This document shows, in pieces, positions 46,581 through 60,159 of a DNA stretch of 64,000 nucleotides (position 1 is the first letter of the stretch; the number at the start of each line of letters is the position of its first letter). Source of the stretch: Lepraria neglecta (taxonomy: Eukaryota > Ascomycota > Lecanoromycetes > Lecanorales > Stereocaulaceae). The stretch covers positions 124,001 through 188,000 of the forward strand of contig CM065653.1 of assembly GCA_033220425.1 (NCBI GenBank). The letters are read 5' to 3'. The notes under the pieces were generated by a model. The model searched no databases and was not told the DNA's origin. It saw only the letters and a program-made list of their open reading frames with translations. The position numbers were made by a program, and so were the translations under genes.

Positions 46581-46790
46581 TACATCAGCAAGTCGGGAGC
46601 ACCGGCTCAGGGCCCAAGGGGCTAGCCCCGGGCGCGAGGGGCCGATCTGCCCAAGTGCCAGCTCACGGGAGCTAGGGGCTGGTCGAGCCCCTATGCAACC
46701 AGCTAGGGGCTTCCCGAGCTAGTCGAGCTGCTCGAGCTGCTCGAGCTGATCGAGCTGGAAATGCGGTTTCGTTAGAGATCCTTATCAGAG
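46581..46790 (+). repeat. Left terminal region of the Plavaka-type element
   Basis: It starts with the 20-bp TIR, then a GC-rich part and repeated CGAGCTGCT/CGAGCTGAT units. It is inverted relative to 61105-61237. Confidence 0.8.
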
Positions 46791-47799
46791 AGAATAAACT
46801 TTCTAGTGTAGAACCTGGGCCTAGCTTGGCCGGAGTCTTAGCCCAAGCAAAATTACTCTACTTACGTTTATTATATATAGTGATTATGATTATACTAGAG
46901 ATCGATGAATACTTAGTACTACTTATATTCGAGGTAACGGTAATTTAAAGTCATTATTATCGCCTATAGTGACATCTACTTGCTAATCTCGACGAGCAAC
47001 TTACTGTAGCCTTTTATATGTAGTCTTATCGAGTATAACCACTAGAGGCGTCTTTGGCGTCGCACGGTACTATACCCTGTGGCCCTTCTTTACCCCAAGT
47101 TTCTTGTACTACGTGGTATATATAATCCCTAACCTTATACGTTGTAGCTCGTCAGTACCCTTCACCTTTATTATATATTCGTCCGCTGGTATATCTAACT
47201 CTTGTATATTATCGTCCTTAGTAATCTCTTTATCGGGTACGTCGCCCTGTTGTAAACCTTTCGTAAGTACTAGTTTTATTATATATATCTATATCTACTA
47301 TACCTTATATTGGGCTTGCGATAGTATAATACCGCCGGAAGTTTCTCCCTTATCGATCGGATCCGATAGAGATAGGATTATTATATTATCGCCCTAGTAC
47401 CTTATATTTAGTAGGTACTTGCTTCTTCGATAATCGGGATGATAATTACCTTTATATTATTATACCATCCTCCGCTATCCTCGTCTCCTATATTAAATAC
47501 TATATCTAAGTTTAATAAGATACCCTAGTAAAGAGTAAACAATATATCTTGGTAAAGATAAATCGAATAATAAACTATTCGACTGTTCCGATCTATATCG
47601 CCCTTAGATCTATTAATTAGGTTATCTCTATTACCTAATTGCTAACTTTATATAGAAGGACGAGAATATAGGATAGAGTTATTAATATCGCTTAAACTAT
47701 CTATAAATAGGTCTACAAATTCGTTTTCCTTAGGATTAGCAGTCTCGTCTATAAGGGTATATACTATAATTTCTGCTCGTATAACCCGTTGGATTTTCT

Positions 47800-48370
47800 C
47801 CTGTCTACTCGGAGGGACGGTATTCCACCAGGAATTAAGTCTTTAGAACGTTTCTATATATTTGGGTACTATTAGTTTATATTTATTATATATCGTCAGG
47901 TATTGTCCTACTTACTATCTACTGCCGGTCCCTCGAACTTAATCATTCTCTTCTCCCTATATTCATATTCCCTAATACTATACCTAATCATCGTTATAAC
48001 CGTTATAATAGTCCTCCCAGTAATAGGGTTAAACATATATTTAGTTAACCTTATTCGACCGAAGCTATCCTTCTAATTCCCGAAGAAAATAGAGCTAATC
48101 GCCTTAACGATAATATCGGAACAGCCTTTGCCTTTGCCCTAGTATATATTCGTTAGTAGTAGACGCGTATCGGGGATAATATGAACCTGTATCTCGTCCT
48201 GACAGGCGAAATGATTATCTTTTAATAAGCCTGCTATAAACCTGTAGGGATCTCTCTACTTATTGAAGCTATAATAGTAGCGAACTGTCTCTCGCACCTT
48301 CTCTATTATATGTCCCCTAAAGTCGCCGATACAGTCGTAGAGCTATATCGTGTTAGTATAATTCTCGTAT
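47800..48370 (-). pseudogene. Cargo ORF of the Plavaka element, DUF6532-like (tentative)
   Basis: The minus-strand frame reads DCIGDFRGHIIEKVRETVRY, RDPYRFIAGLLKDNHFACQD, IIVKAISSIFFGN and RTIITVITMIRYSIREYEYR. The order (a helix before RDPYRF, a KAISSIFF segment, then a long helix) resembles the DUF6532 domain found in fungal repeat-rich genomes, but I recognise it only loosely. Function unknown. TAG/TAA at Gln/Trp positions. Confidence 0.35.
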
Positions 48371-49329
48371 CTATAGGAGTGGAAGTATATACGATTCGCG
48401 CCTCTTCTTGTTCTGGGGTCTTCTTTACGTCGGTATCTCTGTGACCTAGTACTTGACTAAGGTTAGTAGCCAGCTTTCTCTATATCCTGCCTATTAGTTC
48501 ACTAAGTAGCGTATTCTAGTAAATATTTGGCTATGGCGAGCAGCCTCCTATATCCAAACTACTTATAATAGTAGCCTTTATAAAGTGCTTGGCCTGATCT
48601 ATTACAGGTTCATATACCTTGGTCGACGTGTAGCTGGGCCTCCTATTTATTTTTCCCTAGAGAAGCTATATCTCTATATACTAGGGGGATAATGTGCGTA
48701 TTAAGGAAGAGGAGCTCGAGGATACTATAGAGCGAGAGTAGGAGGTCGAGGATATCTCAGAGTGAGAGTCGTAGGATAACTGGTTCCGAGAGGAAGGTAA
48801 GGGCGCTAGCGACGCAGAAGGCCTCTTATATATATTTAGTAAGGAGGATAACGACTATAACTAGTTAGCTAAGGTATTTCGCGCTGTATAAACTATTGAT
48901 AGGTATAGGTACTGTGCGTTGTATTTGCGGAGGCGCGTAGATATCCCTCTCTAGACTATTATATCCATTATTTGTTCGTCGTCGTTTGCTACTAGGTTGT
49001 CGAATATCGTCACTATCACTAGACGTATCGCCCTAGTCTCCGTAGTAGTCCTTGTTTACACTGTTAGTCTTGAAGTAATAGGGAAGGAAATATACGCTCG
49101 ACAGACTGTGTGCTTCTTCTCCTACTCTCTAGCCGTTATTCTCTTACTATAAGCTATACCAATTATATAGGGTAGACGGGAGCCGATATTAATAAACTTA
49201 GATACAAAATATAATTGGGATATAAAGGATGTATAGGTACAAGAAATAGCGAGAATAGTGGATTAAAATAAAGGGTTATTAGCGTGTCAATAGACTAGTA
49301 TTAGCCGACTCGGTCTAGCTTAATCCGGC

Positions 49330-50190
49330 TTGGCCCAAGCTCCGCCCCAGCTCCGTCCAAGTATACTTAGGCCCTTATTATTTCAGTTAATAGAATATAT
49401 AATAGTACTTCCATTAGTAAGTGTATATTCTATTACTATAACTCCTGTTATTAGTAGTATAATATTCAGCCGAGACTATTGCTTATATTTTGGCCCGTCG
49501 CGGTCACCGATATTATCGTCTAGATACTCCTAAAAGTAGTCCATTAGAGTAGTACATCATATTATTTCTATTGCCACGCGAAATAAGCCGGCCTTTAGAT
49601 ACTAGATACTCTCGATATACTATAGCCGTATTAGCAATCTATCTTTAATATAGAGAGATACTTTATTAAGAGGGAATAAGGGTGACGACGGCTAGAACGT
49701 AGAGTAGTAATATACTTTAGGAGTCGAATATGCTAGAGAGTATAGTTCCGCTACCACTAGAAAATTAGTTATATATATCAACTTCTCGGTACTGGTAAGA
49801 CGTCGCGTAAGAAGCTTCTCCAAGAATTTGACCTTACCGCTACGTTGGCAGAGCTTAGCGGCTCGCTTGTGCTATAGAAAGGTCTTATCGTCTAGATACC
49901 ACTTTAACTTCTACCCTTCGCTGATCGTACAGGCTAACCGCTGTTCTCTTACCAAGTCCACTATATCTGGCGAATCCGCCAGACCGCGCAGTCGATTTGC
50001 CATCCTGAGTACTATGCGATTACCCACGTGCGAAGCTGGTCTATTTGAGCCACCTTTAACCTAGTCCTTTTGGCCTTCTCTCGCTTTTGAGCAAGGTCCT
50101 TAATAACGCCGGTGCGGAGGTCCTGGATCTTTTCCTTCAGCGGTAAGGGGATAATATATTATACTAGTTAGATATGTAGGTCTGATAGCC
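49330..50190 (-). pseudogene. SNF2-helicase remnant, copy 1
   Basis: The minus-strand frames match copy 2 (51110-53960) in two parts: IIPLPLKEKIQDLRTGVIKD followed by LAQKREKAKRTRLK, and DDNIGDRDGPKYK then a segment aligned with the helicase motif V region. The RIGQ motif VI part is missing, so the copy is 3' truncated, close to a GC-rich CTTGGGCC array at 49335. Heavily decayed. Confidence 0.6.
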
Positions 50191-50384
50191 TAATTAGTGT
50201 TCTTACTCCTGAAGCTATACACACCGGCATAAGTGGATATGTAAATAGATGCTTGGGCGGTCTAACGCCAGGGCTAGCAGGCCTAGAAAGGCTACAACAG
50301 GTGCCCCAGCGCTAGAAAACTCCCATGCCTAGGCGGCATAGACCTGGAGTGTAGATAGGCTATATATAGGCTATGTATAAGGTG

Positions 50385-50578
50385 CGGGTAGGCGGGAAAG
50401 AACTGCTATAGCTCTGAAAGAGATGAACTCGACTGAAGAGCCAACTGCTGGTGGGATACTTATACAAATAGTGCTCTTAGGAAGCACGGATCTCTCGCTA
50501 TAGCCTATAGTTATGGCGTATAGCTAAAACCGCATCTGATTATAAGATATACTAACCTATAGTCCCACTGTAGCGAAT
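50385..50578 (-). repeat. Inverted copy of the 26744 repeat
   Basis: The reverse complement aligns with 26744-26940 over about 195 bp, with mainly G-to-A and C-to-T differences. It sits between the two helicase copies. It may be a solo LTR or an end fragment of the element at 26744. Confidence 0.75.
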
Positions 50579-50774
50579 AGTTAATAGTATAGGACCGATC
50601 TTCTACTTCCGGCTATAAGTATACGAGATCTTCAAATTCTAGAGAGAGTGTATAGTCAAGTCTAGCTAGAGCAGACTAGGTCTATTAACTATCTAAGCTT
50701 CTCAGCCAAAGTCGGCAGCATTAGCCATTAATTTAATGATCTTGAACAAGTTGATTAACTACTATATAGTATGG

Positions 50775-51080
50775 CTACTTGTAGAGACACTGATTACGAG
50801 AGGTAGAGGTAATATTGCTACCGCGTATTATGGGCGGAGCTGGGGCCAAGCTTGGGCCAAGCTGGGGCGCAGTTTGGGCCAAGTAGTAGCGGAGCTGGCG
50901 ACGACCTGGGGCGGAACCCTGGCTTGGGTCTTGGGCCAAGCTTATCTATAGCGACGACCTCATTCCTATAAATAATGATATAGCTTATAGATATTGGTTT
51001 CGATTCGATATCTATTCGTATTGGAACCGTATAGGCTACTTCTAATAGAGTCAACCCCTATTGATATACTAAATTATAGG
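50775..51080 (+). repeat. Direct repeat with GC-rich array, left copy
   Basis: About 300 bp with GGGCGGAGCTGGGGCCAAGC, TTGGGCCAAGCTTATCTA and GCGACGACCTCATTCCTATA. It matches 55365-55640 in direct orientation and flanks helicase copy 2. Confidence 0.75.
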
Positions 51081-51109
51081 GTTTAGCGCCGACAGTACCG
51101 AATCAGGCT

Positions 51110-54100
51110 AGTAACCTCTTATGTATCAATACCCGTATCTAGTATCTTAATATCTTCAGGCTTTAATTCGTATACCTTATTAATAAATATTAACTTCTTC
51201 TCTACCCTTACTATAACGGCCTTCTTATCCGGCGAATCTTCTTAGAGAAACTTCTATATAGTATATTCCCGCTTTTGGCCTATCCGATATATTCTCTTAT
51301 ATACCTGCCTATCTGTCCCTGAAGAGTAATAGATATTGAACTTAACAAGGTTATTGGCCATAGTAAGTGTGAATCCTACGGCTATAACTCCCGTCACCGC
51401 TATTAGAATATGTGGCCGGAAGTTCTACTTATATTTGGGCTCGGCGAGGTTATCGTTATTAGGGTCGAGATACTCCTAAAAGCCATCTACTAGGGCTTTA
51501 CGTATCCCTAGCTTGGTCCTGCTATAGAAAAAGCCGACTATAATATATAATACTCTCTCGATATACTATGGCTGTATTAGTAATCTATCTTTAATATAGA
51601 GAGATACTTTATTAAGAGGGAATAGGGGTAAAGATAGTAGAGATATAGAGTAGGAATATACTTTAGAAGAAGATAAATATACTAGAGAGAGCAGTTCCGC
51701 GATAATAGGAAAGTCGGTTATATATACTAACTTCTTATTAGAAGGGAGTATTCGCGTAAGGAGATTCTCTAGGAAAGTAACCTTACCACTCCCTTTATAG
51801 ACCTTAGTAACTCGCTTGCGCTATAGGGATTTCTTATTATTCAGCTACCATTTCATCTTCTGCGCTTCGTTAAATATATACGCTAAACGCTATGCCCTGA
51901 CCAAGTCTACTATACCTAGTAGATCTGCTAGTACGCGTAAGCGATATGTTAACATTAGGACTATTTTATTCGCTAAGAGCGGAGCTGTACCTAGGGAGCC
52001 ATTCTTCACCTAGTCCCTCCGTGCCTTCTCTTACTCCTTAGTAAGGTCGTTAATAATCTAGGTATAGATATCCTAGATCTTGGTCTTCAGCGGCGGCGGG
52101 GTAGTGTATTCTACTATTTTTATATATAGGTCCGGTAGCTTAAGTAGTTCCTTACTAAACAGTAGGGTTTTGTCGGTTTGTCTAATTAGAAATAATAGTA
52201 GCGTTTCAGGGAAATACTCTTCCGCCTCTAAAAGCTCGTTTCTCTTTTCAGCGATAGTCTTCTTCTACTACCCTTTATTATTTGCGTTTAGATAGCTTAT
52301 AAACGCCTTTCCCTATCTCTCTATAAATACTAATCTATAATTATAGTATTGGGATTCGTCCTTCTTTGACCAGCTCGGTTACTCGAGGCAAGATATAGAA
52401 CCTATAAAGTCGCCGGGGGAGGTATCAATAGGTATCCTCGAGAGGAACCATTTACGTAGTCGGTCGTCATTGTAGAAGCCCGGACGTTCGCCGAAGTTAG
52501 TATCTCTAAGATCCGCGAATTTGCCGTTAAGTCCCCTAATAAACGTTATAACGTTAGTAGTAGCGTTTTTCTATCTATAGGCTTTGTTAAAGATAATACG
52601 GCTGTGATATACCCTATATTAACTATTGAATTTTCTCCCCATTCGTTTTTTTCCTGTGATTTGGACCTATATCTTCGATAGGTTTTCATTTATAAGTTTC
52701 TTATAAGACTATAGAGTCATAATATAGAAGATACGAGTCTGTCCTGGTTTTAGCTTCTAGTTATCGCCTATAACGATATCATTATAGTCCCTTTTACGAT
52801 TAAATTAGTATTACTTCAGGGCGAGGGGGCCTGGTTCCAGATTAGGATAATCTTGACCTTGTATTTTCCCCCGCTTTTTCCAAACGTCTTATAGATTTCG
52901 TCAATCTATATACTAATATTTCCTAGAGGGATAATTAAAAGAATAGGCCCGCGCTTCGGCTTGAGCTGAGAGGTATATAAGGTTTCTATATATAGGCAGG
53001 GAAAGGGTAGATCAGGCTGGCCGGGACAGACGGTATCGCTTGGCTGTTTATAGCTCTCCCCCGAGGGTTGATAGTGCTTATAAGCTATTTCGCTATTCTT
53101 AACTCTCGATATATCGATTTCATACTATATAATATCTAGGAATATCTCGAAATAGCAGACGAAAAGCTTAGTGAATGTCTAGAGTAGGCCAAGTTAGCCT
53201 GAGCTCCGCCCCAGCTTGGCCCAAGCCCGGCACAAGCTTTTGTACCTAGGTACGCAGAAGGGTACGTACCTTGCCTAGTCCTATATTATTAGTAAGCCAA
53301 CCTCCCTTACATTCGCCCCTCTTGTAGAAAATTATCCAGAAACCCGCGATAAGTTGATATTTATACAGGGTGACCTCGAGGCTAATAATCTTGACTATAA
53401 CAGCTTGATCAGTCTTGTTCGGTAGATATCCGACGATTTCATAATCTCGAACCCAGTCATCCTCGTCCTACTACTCGCAAAGCAGGGAATTCTATATCGC
53501 TATAAATCTAGATAAAACGTTAGCCAATAGCCAAGTTTAGTAGATACGATATATACTTTTCCTGTAGAGCTTCAGGATTATTATTATCCTCCTCCTCGCT
53601 ATTATCTATAAAAATCGAGCTTTTATTATTACCTATAGCGTTATCCTCGTCAATAGTTACATTCTTTATACTAAACAGCGACTCTAGTAGCTTTAGTATT
53701 ACGATTAATAACCGCGGAGCGCTCTTATTTTCTTTTTTACTCCCCTCCTTACTACTTATATTATAGTCTAGATCGAAGGATAAGGAACGGCCTATACGAC
53801 GTATACGGCGTATACGGCGCGAGGGAGGATAGATAGTATCTTCGTTATCTTTACTAGAGGGATCCTTTCGCGGGGATAGAGTTCTCGGCTATTAACCTTA
53901 GTGCGATAGTAGCTTGGCTTTTCTAGACCCTAGAGACATTAATCGCGAAGTACTATACAGGTCTAGGATAATTATAATAACCTACTATCCTTTGCCTATA
54001 AGCCTTCTATATACCCTATTACCCGACTATCTCCCTTAGACGAAGGAGCTTTCTTCTTGGACGCCTGCGCCTTGGGCGAGACCAGCCCAGATTTCTCCTT

Positions 54101-55250
54101 ATTTAACTCATATAATTTCAAGAGGTAGTAGGAAGAGAGATACAGATCTAATCATAGTATTAGCTTGGCTACGATATTATATAGAAAAGAATTACATACC
54201 TAGGCTAATCCGGCCTTCCGCTACCGGTAAAAGGATCTAAAAGAGATTCTCGCAGCGTCGCTGGCCTTATATATACCGAATAGTATTATAGAGATATTAG
54301 TCGTTTATAATAGGCTTTAGGGTCTTAAGCAGCCTAGTAACCAAGCGCTCGTTACTATCTTTTATAAGATCATCGGCCTTAAGGAGTTTAAGTAATACTA
54401 TAAATAAGAGGTTACTGATCTCCAATTGGGACTCTAACTTCTGAACTCCGGGGCGTTTCAGTATAGCGGCACTATAGGTATACTAGTAGCTGCTATCGGG
54501 ACGACCATGGCGAATAACGATCCCTAGCTCGCTAATAGGTCGAACTGGCCCTTTATAGACAGCCGGTGAGGGTATAACGGACGCAGACGTTAATCTAGAA
54601 TGCTCCGATATAGCTATTCTCCTATACTCAGATTTTGCTTCGGGGTCAGGTTTAACCCTAAGTCGCTTCTCTAAGATCAGGTAGGAGACTAGGCTTTTCC
54701 CGGCCTGGAGTTTCTACTCGTCAGTAGCGTTCGGGTTAGTATTTAAGTTATTAGCGAATTATTGTACCTATTTTTTAGTAATCGCAGTCAACTTGGTTTA
54801 GTTGGTAGATCGGTAATCAGGAATAGTTCTATCTTCTAGCTCTAGTAAACCGGCTACTCTAATCGCTGGCTCTAGCCATACTATCCAGTTCCTCTATACT
54901 CTATTTTAGGTAGTATTATCTGCGAATTGCAGGCTACTTATAATATATATCTTAGTAAATTATCTTAGGGGCTATTGACTCTGGTCGAAGCCTTAGAAGC
55001 CTAATATAGTATACAGGGTAAGGGGCTAAGATATAAAAGGTGAGGGATAAGTAATTAGGCTTGTCTAAGCTTGGTAATAGTAGGTACTATATTATCTAGT
55101 AAATATTATTAAATTAGAATATAAGTAGCGTTAGTAGTAGATAAAGGTAGCTAGTATTATCTAAGATTAATAAGAAGAGATAGAATAGTGCGAAAGAAGA
55201 TAGTAGGTAACGACTTTGTTTATAAATTCACTGAAAATTCTACGCGCTAA
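51110..55250 (-). pseudogene. SNF2-type helicase, copy 2
   Basis: On the minus strand the C-terminal helicase lobe reads HILIAVTGVIAVGFTLTMAN, then FNIYYSSGTDRQVYKRIYRI and GQKREYTI (near 51271-51310), that is motifs V and VI of SNF2 ATPases. Further N-terminal: LLEAEEYFPETLLLFLIRQT, NKAYRQKNATTNVITFIRGL (the DEAH-like and following region, with the motif itself decayed) and DIVIGDNQKLKPGQTRIFYI. The P-loop is not clear. Coding-like sequence goes on to about 55250. Stops are TAG/TAA. SNF2 proteins are DNA translocases; here it may be cargo of the Plavaka element. Confidence 0.7.
53185..53245 (-). repeat. GC-rich CTTGGGCC array inside helicase copy 2
   Basis: AGCTCCGCCCCAGCTTGGCC and CAAGCCCGGCACAAGC in otherwise AT-rich sequence; same motif family as the array at 60160. 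Confidence 0.7.
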
Positions 55251-55364
55251 GACTACTATATTATTTACGAATTCATATAAGGAGCCTAGTATCCGATCCT
55301 CTAGACGAGAGTACTAAATAGTTACGAGTAGTTCACGAGCTTTAGGCTGATATAATATAGCGTA

Positions 55365-55640
55365 TTATAGAGACGTTAGTTGCAAGAGATAGAGGCAATA
55401 TCGCTATCGTGTATTCTGAATGGAGCTAGGGCGGAGCTTGGGCCAAGCTGGGGCCAAGCTGAGGCCTACCTAAGGCGAAACCCTGGCTTAGGTCTTAGGC
55501 CGAGCTTATCTAGAGCGACGACCTTATTCCTATAAATGATAGCATTCCTTATAAACATTGGATTCGATTCGATATAATATATATTCATACTGGAACTATC
55601 TAGGCTGCTTAAGCTAAGGACTAACGCCGACGTAAAATAT
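55365..55640 (+). repeat. Direct repeat with GC-rich array, right copy
   Basis: Matches 50775-51080 (for example GGGCGGAGCTTGGGCCAAGC and GCGACGACCTTATTCCTATA). Confidence 0.75.
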
Positions 55641-57340
55641 ACAATTATACTAGAAGTGTAAACAGTATAATAACACCCTAATCTAATATAACTACTTACA
55701 TTCTATATTACTTATAGTATCTTTAATATCTTCTAATAGCAGTAACTACTCTATTTACTATCCCTTCACGACCAACTTTATTTATTAATCGTCTATATAC
55801 GAAATACTAACATGAATCATACTATAGATAACTATATAGCCGTCCGGTATATACGTATTTAGCTAGATTAGCTATACTATCGAGTTCTGTAGTTTCTAGA
55901 GTCTTCTCTCTGTCTTAACTGCTATTATCTTTCCGTTTCTAGCCTCCTAGTATTATAAAGAGGCTTAAATCTAGGGCTTAAGCCTAGTACCGGTGGAGGA
56001 CTTAAATTGTACCTTCTCTTTTTCAAGGTTGACTGGAACTGCGGCAGTATTAAAGATAGTAGAGGAGTGCTGGGATATGGTAGGGAAGGGCTTATTAGTA
56101 TCGAAGGTAGTAGAGGAGGGCTAGATAGGAAGACTTCTAATAATGAAGCCGTTAATGACGATGTACTCTTGCAGTCTATCTCTGGCGAACCTATCCTGGT
56201 ACCGTTCGCGTAGAGAGATAGTTCTAACTCTTTAAAGAGATCGTCCTTAAGGCTTAAATCCTTTACACTTAGTTTAATATAAATCCTCCCGTATAAATAC
56301 TCTTCCCTTAGGCCTATATTCAGTCGATCCCAGTTATTACCGCTTAACCTAAACTGCAGGTCTATATGTAGCTACTCTACTAGAGGCTTTAGCTCTCCTC
56401 GCCACTCGGGTAGGAGGTAGTAAGTCTCAGGGACTATCGACAGTATCCCCAGAATAGTGTATATATGCTATTAGTGCCGTTGAAAAAATACTGTATCGAT
56501 ACAGTCGATATCTTTCTAATTAGAAGGGATCTCTAGATAGGGAGGCTAGAACCGGGCGGAGTTCTCGAAAGTAACGGCGGGGAATAGATTCGGAGGGGCG
56601 AAATCGTCTATAGTAGTAGCTATATATAGGTCTAGGGACGAAGAGAGGGTACAGGATATATATTATATATACTCCCTATACCAGGACGACCGAATCCGGG
56701 ATAGTAATAGAAGTACCAGTTATTAGACACCTAGGCCAAGAGCTTAGGCTAAGAACTTGGGCTAAGCACCTAGGCTAGGAACTTACGCTAGTACTTTAGG
56801 GCCCAAACCCTCCTAAAGGTATCGCGTACTAATTCTTTATTTACTTAGTACACTTTCCGCGTTCCTCTATAGGCGATAGGAAGAAAGACGGCTTTCTACA
56901 GCGACTTTCTATTACTGAAGACCCCTCTACTATAACTAGATAATACGAAGCCTGTAGGTTTATCTCCAAGTCCGGTAATAACTTAGTACTTACGCGTTAC
57001 GTTAATAAATACCTCGTAGTACGTAGTATAAAGAGAAGGCGAATAGTTCGCGACGAAGCTATTAGTATAAGAGAGGATTAAGTGCTCCTCTATCTAGGTA
57101 TAGATATTAATATCGATAACGACGAGACGAACGAAAATGGACTAATATTGGTCCCTGCGGTAGAAGAGGATAACCTGGTGACCCCCACTATTAGTAAAGG
57201 CTATTACTATTAGTAAGACGTACTGACGAAGATAGATACCTATCGAACCCGCGATAAACGCCTTCCCAATCGCGCTACAGATATCTGGTACTCGATTAAC
57301 GTCCTTATCGATTAGAATTATAATATATAAGGTAGCGACG
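55641..57340. other. Plavaka interior, no gene recognised
   Basis: AT-rich and decayed. One short plus frame (56007-56213) shows no known motif. A CTTGGGCTAAG/CCTAGGC-type array lies at 56725-56800. The region just before the transposase could hold its N-terminus. Confidence 0.4.
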
Positions 57341-60150
57341 GGCAAGCAGGCTAGGGAACTAATTGCTGATATCGAAAAGGTGGATATGTTTGTACGAGGC
57401 CCTGACCCTAATAATCTTTACTACCCCTTTAAGGGTGAAACCCAGTATATAATAGCCTAATGGCTCTTCCGAAACAAGTGCTCTAAAGGGGGCGTGAACG
57501 ACCTCGCCAAGAACCTAGACTTGTAAGCAATTCGGCTATACTGCGGGTTTAGTTCTATAGAAGAATAGCAAGGTAATATAGAAGCAGTCCTATAGGGGAT
57601 CGAAGATGATTATTAGCTCGAGGAATCCTTTACTATTCGCTCGGACATTGTTAGGGCTCGGTTACTAGAATATACTGTACGCTTTCGAAACGTAATCAAT
57701 GTAGTATAGTTCCTTCTAGGATACGGGCCCTTCCAAGACTATTTGGTGTATGTACCGGTTTAGCAATTCAATGCTAATGACGACTAGTTATAGAGCGAGA
57801 TATATACCGGCGACTAGTGGTAGGAGATATAAGAGAAACTACTAGATAGAGTAACGGCGGTACTACTCTTATTGTCTACCGACAAGATAGTACTTATATA
57901 GTATTATAGTGACCTATCTATATGGCCTGTTTATCTAACAGTCGGTAACCTGGATAAAGCGACGCGTATAAGCCAAACTCAGCCGGGGTTCGTGCTGCTG
58001 GGCATGATACTAGTAGTCAAGATAGGGACTGAGTACACCGAGTACCTAAAGTATAAGGTATACTACACTGTAATGGGACTTATGCTAAAACGTAAGTACT
58101 TAGGCCGAGTATAGAGGGATAGAACTCCAGCTAACAGTTGGCCTTATAGTATTAGAGTACCTATCGGAATTAGGCATACTAATTATATATGCGGATGGCT
58201 TCACTCGGTAATGCCACCCTCTTGTTTCAGGAATAATGGCTAACTACGAGGAATAAGTATTAATTACTGGGATTAAGAAGAACTAGTAGTACCTAATCTG
58301 CAAAGTCCTACCGAAAGAGCGCGAAAACCTTATAGAAATATAGAAACCCTGTATATACTAGGATATATAAGTATAAATCCAAAAATAGGTATAAAATAAA
58401 TAGTTCTAGAAGGGGGACAAGGACTAGGTACATCCTATACGGAACTTCGCATGGCAATATTATATAGTTAATATCTACGCCTATATAATGTCGGATATTC
58501 TATATTAGCTACTGAAGGGTATTATTATAATATTGATATATTGGATTCAAGCCCTTGTGAATATCTCTGTTACTAAGATAACTAAGAGAAGTAAATATAA
58601 AGGTAACCGGACTGTTAAAGAATCTAATACGATCTTCTAATTAGATAAACGATTTCGGCAGGTACCGGTCTATAGAGGCCTCAAGTAATTTACCTACTTT
58701 AGCGAGGTTTAGTAGTAGACCGGAAACGAATAGAAACAAATATTGCGACAGTTAATATCGGTTGTCGCGCTACTTCTAGTAGACTATACTCTAGCCGCCC
58801 TATACTACGCGCGGGTAGTCTTAGACTTCGTAATAATGGCCCAGTACAATTATTATAACGAAGATACTTTGAGCTATATAAGTTATATACTATATAGGAT
58901 CAATAAGCTTAAAAGGGTATTCAAGGAGTTACGCCCCCAGGCGAAGGATATAGAAGAGAGATACTTTAATATTCTAAAACTCTATGCGATAATATATTAT
59001 ATCGACTTTATTAAGAAGTACGGGAGCGTAACCGGCTTCGATATATACTATAGGGAGGTAGCTTATAAGTTCCTAGTAAAAGAATTCTTTCCCTGGACTA
59101 ACAAAGGTGAAACCTTCTAATAGTAGATTTTACTCTATAATATTCGTCGGTATAATATAGTTACTATAGCGGATATGATACTCTATCGAAAAACCATTGT
59201 CTAAAACCAAGCTGAAGCGGATATAGAACTAGAGCTAAGTAAACCCTCGCGAGACTACCTCGACCTGTTATAACTAGGAATAGAGTGTTCTCCGGTAGAT
59301 ATATATTACCTAGCAGGATTGGCTGTTTCTTCTATAACACATAGGTAGTGGCGGCGCGCGGGGCAAGTAGTATCCTACCTGACGCTCGACGGTCTTATAG
59401 AAGCCCTAGTAGTATTCGTCCGGGAGAATCGCAAGAAATGGGACGGGGTATTTTCAAGTAGCGACGAGCTAGATCAGCGGGAAGTAGATATAGGGTAGGC
59501 TTATAACCTGTTTATAGGGCTCTATTCCTCTATAGTATATTAGAGATTAGATAGGAAGGATAGAGCGAACCCCGAAAAGCGAACGGAGGAGTATATACGC
59601 TACTTACCGAATTGGCGTGGGAAGGCTAATAACTGGCGACGAGACTATATATAGGTATAAGAGTATACGGTAGCAGAGGTATAAGGACTAGGTTATCCGA
59701 ATAGGTAAGAAGGAAGGCTACTAGGTTAACTATAATTAATCCTGACTATTCTCGATAATAAGAGACGTAACTAGAAAGGACGTGCGAGGAGATACGTTAG
59801 AGCCTTTATCAAAGCCTTTCGCTAGTATAACGGCGGTAAATACAACGATATATATAGTATATTCGAAGTCGAGCGCTATCCGATAAATAATGCAAGAAAC
59901 CTACGTAAACTGGGACTAAGGCGTATATACGAGATGCCTATAATTATACGAAGTGTATATATGGTCCTATCGAACGAATAAGGGACTAGGATGTTCGTCA
60001 ATAATTGGATTGATCTGGAATCATATAATATACTATTTAATAAAGACTGGAAAGCTAAAGGAATTCAAGAGGCAGATCGTCTAGCGAGGAAGCTATAGTT
60101 AAATATAACAGCGGGTTATTTATCAGGAAATAGAATGAGTAGTACTATAA
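57340..60150 (+). pseudogene. Plavaka-type transposase (CACTA superfamily)
   Basis: The plus frame follows the Plavaka pattern: PFKGETQYIIAQWLF, then FLLGYGPFQDYLVYVPVQ-like, SEIYTGDQWQEIQEKLL and VTAVLLLLSTDKIVLIQYYS followed by DLSIWPVYLTVGNLDKATR (near 57840-57970), the block usually read as a TGD, an SDKT-type site and a WPVYLTIGN motif. Later come the ALYYARVVLDFVIMAQYNYY region and KDIEERYFNILKLYAIIYYI (58743-59120), corresponding to the KLH/H region near the Plavaka C-terminus. Stops are nearly all TAG/TAA at Gln/Trp positions, so it is inactive. I know the family by these motifs only. Confidence 0.75.
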
Positions 60151-60159
60151 CAGTCGGAT

